Assembly: GCA_020310875.1 (NCBI GenBank)
Contig: CM035407.1
Coordinates: 86,284,342 to 86,348,341 of the forward strand
From: Ceratopteris richardii
Lineage: Eukaryota; Streptophyta; Polypodiopsida; Polypodiales; Pteridaceae
Length of the DNA: 64,000 nucleotides
Direction: 5' to 3'
In this document: in pieces, positions 22,300-31,600 of the stretch
How positions within the stretch are numbered: the stretch's first letter is position 1
Layout: every line of letters starts with the position of its first letter
The notes under the pieces: generated by a model
Databases searched by the model: none
Told to the model about the DNA's origin: nothing
The model's input: only the letters and a program-made list of their open reading frames with translations
Position numbers and translations under genes: made by a program

Positions 22300-23090
22300 T
22301 TATGAGAGTAGCTACTATGAGGCAAAATTTATGCTAGAATGGTTGGTGCAAACTTTGAGAGATAGTTAGTTATATGCACCTTTGCCTAATGGTACTTGCT
22401 CAAGATTTCATGGTATTCTTTTGCATCAAGTTGCTATGCAATACTTGTTTCTAGCATTTGTTATGAGAATTAGTTGTTCCTAGCCTTTGCTATGAGAATT
22501 AGTTGTTTCTAGCCTTTGTTATGAGAATGAGTATGGTTCCGTTGATGAGGTACATAAATTAAAAAAAAAAAATTGGAAAGTACATTAGTTGGGCATCAAA
22601 ACTATATTTTCAAAGGGGGGCTTGCATGAAAAGGTGTATGTATTTCAAGCCCATGGTTTTGTGCAAAAAGGATATGAAAATAGTGTGCAAATCAAAGAAG
22701 GAAATATATGGATTAAAGAAAGATCCACATGCTTGATATGAGAAAATAAATAGATTCCATGGTATTCCAACTAAAAGCACCTTGTATGTGAAGTGTGCAC
22801 ATGATGTACTTCTCATTGTTGTTGTTTGTGTGCATGAAATGTTGTTCACTGGTCCTAATGAGATGCATATTTCTAAGTTTAAGGTTAATTTTCATGCCTC
22901 TATTGAAACACTTGATTTGCATCATTATTTGGGCATTTACTTTATGCAAGTTGATGGAGGGATTGCACTTTATAACAAAATGAATCGATACTTTATTACA
23001 ATATTTTGGCCTTAAGGATTGTAAGCCCATTGCCACTCCCATGTAGATAGCCTTAATGATTGAGACTTGATGATTTTGGAGATGTATATG
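22300..23090 (+). pseudogene. Copia linker and reverse transcriptase, B2
   Basis: The linker LEWLVQTLRDS at about 22339 matches B6 (PKWLVQTLRDSKLDAPL). A 30-bp unit is repeated three times at 22445-22530. RT is visible from VYVFQAHGFVQKGYEN near 22635 through YVKCAHDVLLIVVVC near 22785 to LHHYLGIYFMQVDGGIAL near 22920-22970. The catalytic block reads VCVHEMLFTGP where B6 has VYVDDMLLTGP, so both catalytic Asp residues are lost. Confidence 0.87.
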
Positions 23091-23140
23091 ATGCTATTCT
23101 TTACTAGAAAAATAACGAATGCCTTATTTACATATGCATC

Positions 23141-24865
23141 ACTTAATCTAATATTTTGTACTCACTATAGGTTACACTTTTAGACAAAATTTACATCCAA
23201 ATATGACAAGTACTTCCAAACACTGTGTAGATACTCAATCTCTGTAGCTTCTTCACCTTGACTCAAAGGCTTGCTCTTGTGCACCCTTGCACTCAAGCCT
23301 CCACTCAAGATGAAGAATGGTCACTTTCCACTATTGAAGTGAAACTCCTTTTTGGTAGCACTAGCCATATCTTGTTTGGTCTTATTCCTTAGACGATGTT
23401 GGCATGTAGTAAACAATAGAGAAGACACTACTCTCTTCACTCTTCACATGGATCTCTAACTCTGTATTGATTGTCTAGGATTTCTTTGTGCACTCTCACA
23501 CTTGTCAATTGCCTCTTCTTTCTATGCTTACACTTGCTTCCTTTCCCTTTTGCTCATACACTCTTTTACTTGGCTTGTCGACTCCTTGTAAATACACACA
23601 CTTCAATTCACTTCACATGTTTATCCACTTTCCCTCCCTAGTACACACTTTTCCCAAATTCTTGTATTCCTTATGATGCCTTTTGCTTCATGTTGTCTCT
23701 AAGAATATTCTCACATACACTCAAACTAGATCTTGTTTTGTCCTGTAGTGATCTTAGGAAAGAACTTTGATAAAAAATAATAATATGAGACCAAACATAT
23801 GCTTTTTCATTTTACATCAAGCTTTCACTTTTGACCTTGAGCTCTTCAAAATGCTCAAATAAGGGAACTAAAACTTTCAAAACCCTCATAACCTTTCGAA
23901 AACCTTGTTGAAACCCTCTAAAACCTATAATTAGATTCTACCAAAGGACAATTGTGAGCACACGTATGTGAACTAATTGTGCATCCACTATTTGGCATTC
24001 CACTAGCCACATGTGCACGACCTATGTACCCCTTTGCAAACTAAGTCGCACCACATGCTCAACAATTTTCCACCACCTATTGGGCTCTTCATCTTGGAAA
24101 GCATAATCCAAAACAATTGCAAATTGTTGGCAGCACCCAAATAGCAAATATGCCTATATAAACATTTAAGAAACACTGAGAAATGTCATTGATTGGAATA
24201 GAAGGGAACCTCCTCAAAAAGTGAGGACAAATATAGACCAATTAGCCATGAGTGATAATGAAAATCGAGTTGGGGAAGAGGGGTGAATGAATTGTGAAAT
24301 AGAGAGCTGGGGGGGTTAAGGGTGAGATAGGGGACTAGGGGAGGGCTAGAGGTAGGGTAGAGTTGGGGAAGGGTTGGTGTAGAGGGACAACAGAGGGGTT
24401 CAAGGCTGAGAAAAACCCATGAATTGATGTGTTACAAAGTGTGCACATGAAAAATGTGGAACATGTGGATAATAATTAGAGAGGAACTAGATCGACTGGA
24501 ACATGTGTAGCAATTGGTAGACACTACATGTCCAAGGAGAGAACCCTCTATCACTAGAAAGTGACACTTCTTGGGATTCATTTTCAACTTAGTTTCCCTA
24601 CATCTTTTGAAGACCTACTATGGTTGTAACATCATTTAAGAAATTCATGTGAGTACTAGTGCAAATACCTAAGAAGGAGGAGAAATCATCCATGAAAATT
24701 TGAAGAGCTTTCAAAAGTAGGGGTCCAAATATAAGGTTCACTATCCTGATGAAGGTTTCTAGAGTGATTCAAAGTTCAATTGACATATTTACAAAAACTT
24801 AAGTGCCCCAAGGTGTGATGGAAGCCATCATGTCCTAGTCCTCTATGTAAATAGAGATATGTGAA
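23141..24865. other. Unassigned spacer with a G-rich patch
   Basis: No gene or domain seen. Around 24308-24400 the plus strand has many runs of three to seven G in otherwise AT-rich DNA. Confidence 0.4.
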
Positions 24866-24869
24866 GTTG

Positions 24870-25105
24870 TACAACTATTGGAAAATCAAGATTACAATAT
24901 GCTTGATCTGGATTTGTTGTACTTCATCAAACCATCATGTGGAATGTACCAAAGATATCCCTTGAAGAGGTTCTTCATCGATTTTTCTCTTCAAATCACT
25001 TGTAAATTACAATTGAAGCATTATAAATACACTTTGGTTCAACATTGTGTTGCTCCTTCATATCTTTGCACCATCTTCTTCAACAATAGTGAACTTGCAG
25101 AGGCT

Positions 25106-25142
<37 letters not shown>

Positions 25143-25693
25143 AGCTCTAAATTGGATGAATGAGCATTCCTTGGAAAGGTACTAATGTCCAATTTATGTT
25201 TGAAGTTTTTTAAAGAATTTAGTTAAGTATATTTTGAGAAATCTCAAACTTACTCTCTTAGGGTCGATCTCTACATAGCCCTAAAAAATTGAGGGTACCT
25301 CTGTTGAATGTTAAGTCATTCCAAAAGCATATATTGCTTATTACTTGTAATCTTGTGCATTTTAGAAATTCAACCCTTTGTATAACATTCTTCCAAAAGA
25401 ACTTTTTCCTATTGTAATCATGTTGGCTACTATGAGCATTTGAAGTTGATTGTTTCATCTAAAGATAACAAGTATTTTGAGCTAGTCAAAGTACAAACTT
25501 ATCTGTTTTGTATCAACTCTTTCTCCTTGATGCTCCAAAGTAAATAGTGGATTTTATTGCACTAATCACATGCTTATAAGGTCTATTTGACTCTCCAAAA
25601 GCTCAAGGACTGGTCATATGCTGGTTGTTTAGACCAAAATTCATTTCACAACTTACTTTTCTACCTCCTGCAAGCTTCTCCAAGTTCTCTCAG
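24870..25693 (+). repeat. Probable 5' LTR and leader of copia A3
   Basis: The right edge is fixed by the primer-binding site at 25694. The left edge is tentative: TTGGAAAATC at 24878 resembles the LTR start after A1. A (CT)n tract lies at 25107-25139. Confidence 0.4.
25107..25139. repeat. (CT)n microsatellite
   Basis: About 16 consecutive CT dinucleotides inside the probable LTR of A3. Confidence 0.9.
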
Positions 25694-25705
25694 TGGTATC
25701 AGAGC
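25694..25705 (+). other. Primer-binding site of A3 (initiator tRNA-Met)
   Basis: Exact TGGTATCAGAGC, ten bases before the gag ATG at 25715. Confidence 0.9.
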
Positions 25706-25714
25706 AAGATCAAG

Positions 25715-26445
25715 ATGGGTGATGACTTCCCTCAATTATTGAGAAGCTTGGTAGAAACAACTATGTTGCTTTGCAAATTAGAATGGAGGCCTATTTTGAA
25801 GGTAGAATTCTTTATGGAATTGTAGCAGATGATGAAGCTATGCCTATTCCAAGATCCAAACGAGGACCTACACAAGAGGCGATAGATAGACTCACACTTT
25901 GGTGTGCAAGGGATGCTCAAGCAAGGTCATACATACTAAATTGTATAATTTATTTTCTATTACCACATATTAGAGGATGCAAGACATCTCAAGAGACCTG
26001 GGATGCCCTAGAGAATTTCTTTTCTGCTAGTACCAAAGCAAGAAAGAATCATCTATGAAATGAGTTCAACCAAATGAAGAAGACACCTAAACAAACTATC
26101 ATAGAGTGTTCTACCAAGATCAAGGAGGTTGCAGACCAGTTAGCATCCATTGGAGAACTGGTTGAAGAAGAAGCTTTCATGTGACAAATTCTAAATGGAA
26201 TTAGAAGTGATAAGCAATGGCAATCCTTCATCATGGCTTATGATCTCATCATGGATGTACACACCCAAAATTTCAAAATATTCCTTGGACAATTCTTCAA
26301 CCAAGAGGTTGACAATAATATGAAGGAAGGTAACTCTTATCGAGGTAATACTAAAAGTGCTCTTTATGCAGATAAGAAAGACAATAAGTACAAAGGCAAG
26401 AAGAAGGAAGATGATGAAGAAGAGACTTCCCAAGCCAACTATGCA
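25715..26445 (+). pseudogene. Copia gag, A3
   Basis: Starts ATGGGTGATG at 25715, with a frameshift near 25760 into the long frame. Then come RMEAYFEGRILYGIVADDEA, LNCIIYFLLPHIRGCKTSQ and TWDALENFFSASTKARK, closely like A2 gag. Stops lie near 26056 and 26182. It ends in the charged stretch KKEDDEEETSQANYA, just before where A2 has its Arg-Gly region and zinc knuckle. At about 26445 the sequence changes to gypsy RT in the same orientation. The nucleocapsid and all copia pol are missing. Confidence 0.88.
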
Positions 26446-26890
26446 AGCAAACCGATTTCAAAGCATTGAACGAGGTAATGGTTATTGATGGTTTTCCCAT
26501 GCCATTTGTAAAGTAACTCATTGAGGAGATTGTTAGTCATGCTTTCTATAACTTTATGGATTTCTTCAATGGATACAAGCAGACCTCCATCCATCCAAAT
26601 GTTTGAGATAAAAAAACTTTCATTACACAATGGGACACCTATATCTATGAAAATATGCTATTTGGATTCAACTATATTCAATAGGATGGTAATAATTAAC
26701 TCTGGGCCTCTATTGCTAGAAGCTTTGTGAATTTGGGCACCTATTCTAGCATACCCATGAATTTCTTGGATGAACATTTAATGTAGTTGCAATATGTTTT
26801 TGATTGATGCATAGAAAATAGATTGAAGCTAAAACCAAATGTGTCATTTATTGGTGATGGAGGGCACCTTGCTTGAGCATGTAGTGTTGG
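26446..26890 (+). pseudogene. Gypsy reverse transcriptase, G3
   Basis: Reads ALNEVMVIDGFPMPFVK, AFYNFMDFFNGYKQTSIHP and TYIYENMLFGF, the middle of a Ty3/gypsy RT (Leu-Asn-x-Val, Phe-Pro-x-Pro-Phe, Gly-Tyr-x-Gln-Ile). Where Tyr-x-Asp-Asp should stand the sequence gives SFVNLGTYSS, so the catalytic pair is lost. NRLKLKPNVSFIG near 26835 is the block that follows it. Several stops are present. Confidence 0.78.
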
Positions 26891-27139
26891 CCAAAAGTAT
26901 GTCCCCCAACCACAATAAAATTATAGGCATATTAAGGATGTCTAGGCCAAGGAGAACCAAAGCGTTCCATAGATTTTTGGGGCATACTGTGTACCACATG
27001 TAGCTCATTAGAATGTATGCTAATATTATAGGCCTCTTACAACAATTATGAACAAAGATGTCCCCTTCAAGTGGTAGGATGATGAACATACCTAAGAAAT
27101 TCTCATATTCAAGATTATGGAAGCATTGATCCTAGTTAT

Positions 27140-27918
27140 CTATGATTGGTCTAAACAATTCCAAGTGCATGTGGATGCAACTGTCTATGTAGTTGGAAAC
27201 ACTTATTCAACACAATGAGGAGCATAAATTGGATAGGCCAATCCAATATGCAAGTTGGATATTGACAAAGACATAAAGGAATTACAACACAACCAAGAGA
27301 GAAGCATTGGCAATTGTGTTTGTAACTAGGTCACATAATTTTGGATGTCAGTTTATGGTGGCCAACATTTTTTCGAGATGCATTGCTATTTGCACAACAG
27401 CGTGATGCTTATCAAAGGTGTGGGCCCATGCCCAACAAACAAAGATAACACGCTTTTCTAGTCTCTACCACTTGGAAACCTTTTGAGAACATGGGTTTAG
27501 AATTCATTGGACCCATTTATCTTGATTCCTTTTCTAAGAGAGAAAAGTATTTGCTAATTGTAATAAATTATGCGACAAACTAGGCTAAATCCATCACTTC
27601 ATCGAATTGTACTATGAAAACTGTTGCCAATTCTTTTTATGCTAACATCTTCATCAGATATGAGTGCCCATTAGAAATTTGCATCAACCAAAGGACACAT
27701 TTTATTGATAAATTTTTATGTGGAGTCTTAAACGGGTACAAAGTTCTCCATCAAACTTCATGTGTTTATTATCTAAGGGAAAATGGGTAGGTAGAGTCCA
27801 CCAACAAGGTACTAATAGCTCTGCTAGAAAAAGGAGTGTGGTTTGAGGCCTACCACTTAGGGTACTGCTTACTTAGGAACTTTATGGCATACAAACTTGC
27901 ATGTAAGGAGACCATATG
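27140..27918 (+). pseudogene. Gypsy RNase H and integrase (left part), G3
   Basis: RNase H traces: FQVHVDATVYVVGNT near 27160 and REALAIVFVTRSHNFG near 27300. Integrase core: LEFIGPIYLDSFSKREKYLLIVINYATN near 27495, CPLEICINQRTHFIDKF near 27667, then a decayed YYLRENG and VESTNKVLIALLEKGV. The three catalytic positions are all damaged or doubtful: Glu for the first Asp, Asn for the second (INQRTHF for SDQGTHF) and a stop beside the Glu. L1 interrupts the C-terminal region after ACKETI. Confidence 0.83.
27914..27918. repeat. Target site duplication of L1, left copy (ATATG)
   Basis: ATATG directly precedes the outermost TGTTGAG of the 5' LTR and recurs exactly after the 3' LTR at 36267-36271. 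Five bp is the usual length for LTR element insertion. Confidence 0.92.
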
Positions 27919-28223
27919 TGTTGAGTATTGGATATGCACACATCTTATTTGTGCATAGGAACCTTCTTTTTGGTGTTGAGTATTGGATATGCACACATCT
28001 TATTTGTGCATAGGAACCTTCTTTTTGTATCTACTTAGAGTTTCACATGAATACTCCCTCTTAGACACTTTTTAATATTTCTCCTAAAGTAAAGCTTTTG
28101 AAAGCATGTAAAAATACCCATCCTTTTTGTAGAAGTGTAGAAAATTCCCCACGCACGTATTCTTGGAGATGTGGTTGTTAGAAAGAATATTTCCCAAGAT
28201 CTTTTTGAGATATGTTAGTTAGG

Positions 28224-28260
28224 CATGTGCTCCTTTTTGACTAGTCAAAAGGAGCACATG
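28224..28260. promoter_or_regulatory. Near-perfect palindrome upstream of the L1 TATA box
   Basis: Arms of 19-20 bp (CATGTGCTCC... and ...GGAGCACATG) meet at GACTAGTC, with one extra T in the left arm. It ends 16 bp before the TATA box and is repeated exactly in the 3' LTR at 35818-35854. It could bind a dimeric factor or form a hairpin. Confidence 0.75.
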
Positions 28261-28276
28261 GGGGAATGTGTCTAGC

Positions 28277-28286
28277 CTATAAATAG
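28277..28286 (+). promoter_or_regulatory. TATA box of the L1 5' LTR
   Basis: CTATAAATAG, the strong plant TATA form, about 300 bp into the LTR. The same box is at 35871 in the 3' LTR. Confidence 0.85.
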
Positions 28287-28676
28287 AGGCTTATTTCTTG
28301 TAAAGGGGGGCTTTTGGTCGTGCTCTCATGTAAGATCCCTTCAATGGAAGAACTCTCCTTTCTCTTAAGGCTTTGTGCATATATGTATTTAGTCTTGGAG
28401 AGTGTGAGAGTGAGGTGTGTGTGCATGCTAGCATTTTCCTTTGGGTGTAAGTAGAGTGTTGCAATTGTCTTGTATTTTACATATGTGACTAGGATCCTTG
28501 ACTCCCATTGCTCCATATTTTCAAGCATGTGGCATAGCTGCGGGCTGATGGCCAATGGCTTGAACATGTTGGAGAATGGGGTGGATGAAAGGAGAGTCTT
28601 TCTTGGGCCTTCCTTCTTGCTTCCATGCAAGGTGGTGTGGGTCTTGGCTCCCAAGGGCATACTACAACAACAAATT

Positions 28677-28694
28677 TGGCGCCGTTGCCGGGGA
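28677..28694 (+). other. Primer-binding site of L1 (tRNA-Asp)
   Basis: TGGCGCCGTTGCCGGGGA is complementary to the 3' end of plant tRNA-Asp(GUC), CCCCGGCAACGGCGCCA, over its full length. It starts 4 bp after the LTR end. Confidence 0.92.
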
Positions 28695-31600
28695 GAACGG
28701 CCTTTCATCACTTGGAGTGCTCAAGAGCATTTGGTAAGATATTGATTTGCAATTTTTTGCTTATACTCTTAGGATAGGTGTGTTGGCATGGCATTTTTCA
28801 CCCTTCCATTGGGCCATTTGCTCCCATTTCCTGTTTTTAGTAGAGTAATTTTAGTTCACTTTTGTTTGTTGCACAAAAACAACCCCTAACTTCCTTCTCT
28901 CTCTTGCTCTCTCATAAAAACTTCCACTCACATACACACCTTTGGCATCACTTTCCACCACTGGCATTTCTGACATAAGTGAAGGCCTTGGAAAGGGGGA
29001 TGGGTAGTACCCTCTCTGCTCCCTTCTCTCTCTTCATCTTCAGAAAAACCATAAAAAGAAGTTGAATTTCTTTTGCGCGTAAGTCATCTTCTTCCACGCA
29101 AAAATGTTAGGGAGCTTTGGATTCTCATTTCATTCTCAAGGGTCCTCCGTGTACCATGGGACAGCTGAAGTCTCTTACCTACCTCTCTTTCGCTAGTCGG
29201 TGCTTTGATATCTGTACCTACCTCTGGTAATTGTGCCATGTGCATGGTGGCATTACTCTGAAAATCTTGCCTATTTTGCTATGATGCATGGAGTTCAGCC
29301 TCCCGCTCCCGTTTACTCATGCACCCCTCGTAGGGTTGCACGTGCTCTCCTCTGTTGGGGTTGAGCTCCAAGTGAGCTCCCCCTTTGTTCAATCTTCCTC
29401 TGTCGGGGTCAAGCTCTAAGCGAGCTCCCCCTCCTGCGCATCTTCTTCTCAAGGTATTCAGCATGGTAGAGTCGAGGGCAGAGAATTCCGCTCTACTCTG
29501 GGGTTGAGCATTTGCTCCTCCTGTGGCATCTCTAGCTTGAGGTCAAGCCAGCGCTACCTCTTGTATTCTAGAATCGATACTCCGTGCGTGCTTCCCCCAT
29601 TTTGGCAGAACCTCCATGTTGGAATGAAGCTCCTTGCTTCCCATCAGTATTCCCCCTATTAACTGGGGTCTTCGACACACGCTGCGGGCGACCATGTCAG
29701 ATTGAGCCTCCTGCTACTCCACCTCTCATTGAAGCCAGAAAATTCAGAGCGGTACTAGGTGTGGCTCATGTCGAGCCCCCGTTGCACTCCTCTCAGAGCA
29801 TCAGATCTCTGACTGTGCTATGATTTCTCTTCAACTCAGTTGTGATTGCTCCAAATGGTGGAGGATGTACTCCAGAAATGTATGCCAAAGTCGGTTCATC
29901 ATGGTCTATTGCTGTTGAATCAACAGAAAAGTGCTTGGCTCCGGCTGATGGTGTGTATGTATCGTGCTAAGGAGCTTGGGCTTTCTTCATACCCTATTCT
30001 CGTGCGTGCTATCTATGAAGATATGGGAAACCATGGGGGAAACATCGACAGTCAATTCTCTTCGATCTGCACCATGATGCATTAATTGAGGTCCCGGCCT
30101 CTTTTCCCCTTTTGGTGTCACGCGTGATTGAGCTCTAGGTGTTGGTAGCTCCCCAATTCTTTCTGTGCTGCTCATGGCCATGGTTGCTGTTGACCACTAC
30201 ACCATGCCTTCTCGGGTTCCCCCTTGCATTAACACCGCCAATAAAACTCTACAGTGAGTCGAGGCACCATCGAGATACATTCTTGATCAGGGCGTGCTGC
30301 TTTCTCCCTTCCTCTTAGCATCTATTGCATGACATCAAGCTCTGTGCACGCTTCCATGCTGCATCATCTCTGCCTCACTGGACTCAGGGTTCATTACACA
30401 TTAATCTCGAAGCTCTGCTACACTCAAGTGCTCCACCTATTACAACTTGTCCATATGAATTATGATTGCTACCCTAGGTGGCTTTAATCGGAATGCTTCT
30501 TGCCGGAGAAGGAAACCAAGTGATGCACCACTAGAAAAGGCTCATTGGGTGCAACTTGGGAGATTTTCAAGGACTCTTCATATGGTGGAGGCGATGGTTC
30601 TACAAAAGCTTATCAACAGGTCTTGGCCATCGAAAAGACAATGGCCATATACTACAAGGTGGGTCTTGCTTACCAGGTACATAGATGAATGAACTACAAG
30701 CTGAAGACGTCCAGGTCAATGTCTTGGAGAATCGATCATAGTATGCTGAAATCTCAAAGATAGGACCAATTCATGTCACTTGGTGCCCATAAGGATAGAA
30801 GTTTTCATGCTTTTAGGCATGGATTAACTCATTTTCCAGCAACAGATGCCTTTTGTCTCCTTGTTTTTTTGTTGAATGAAAATGCTTGGATATGCTCGGC
30901 GACGTGGTAATTTTCAAAGCTCAGAGGACCTGATTGTCTATGTGCATTATGCGCCGTCCATATCCATGAATGGTAAAGGATGAACTACCTCTCGACGCAA
31001 GCAAGGAAGCTCTAAAAAGTTTGTAGGGAGCAGCCACATAAAACATTAGGGAAAGTGCAGAAGATAGAAACAAAGCACTTTGTATGACTTAGTGATGCAG
31101 ACACTAAAGATTGAAAGAAGAAGAGCCCTTAGCTCAAAATGGTCATAATTTCTATTTTGGTTGATGCATGTGTGTGTTTGAATGAAAACTCAAAGTCTGA
31201 ATTAATAAATGGAGCAGCCATGCGCCATCGGATTATGTAAACTCTAGTGCCATAAATGTTTTTGGGTGAATAAATCTTCAGACATGATAGGAATGAATCA
31301 TGCGTGCTGAAGAACGATCAGCTCGATATTGTTCATGTCTGATGGTACTTGAAGGGCAGAAAAGGTGAAAGCAAAACTACCAAATGCAGGTAGTGAAATG
31401 CAGTTGCTTTTTCTTTTGCTGACGAGCCTTCATATGTTGCACGTACATTGCGCCAGTGATGGTCAGGACCTGTCAGGTCCTTAGGTGCATAACGAGGTTG
31501 GGTTGATGCTGAGTTTCGTGTAGTCAGCAATATCTTCAATCTGTTGCAAAGGGAACTTTGGATGAACAAAATCTGGCTGAACTCTGATAAGCCATGGACA

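Larger units (their letters stand above)
21640..23140 (+). mobile_element. Copia element B2, heavily decayed pol fragment
   Basis: A plus-strand relic of the same family as intact B6. It starts inside integrase (HGIKHKCIVPYTP near 21665) and runs through the integrase C-terminal region, the linker and RT to about 23080. There are no gag, protease, RNase H or LTRs. Stops and frameshifts are dense. Confidence 0.88.
27919..28672 (+). repeat. 5' LTR of L1, with a 55-bp tandem duplication at its outer end
   Basis: Bases 27974-28672 (699 bp) match the 3' LTR. In front stands an extra copy of the first 55 bp (27919-27973), also beginning TGTTGAG. The target duplication lies next to the outer copy, so the extra segment is inside the element. 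A TATA box is at 28277-28286. Long minus-strand open frames here are by-products of the LTR sequence. Confidence 0.93.

Noticed and set aside
28277-28711. Minus-strand frame of 144 codons, repeated at 35871-36275
   Set aside because: It is duplicated only because it lies in both LTRs of L1 and shows no known motif; it is antisense to the TATA box.
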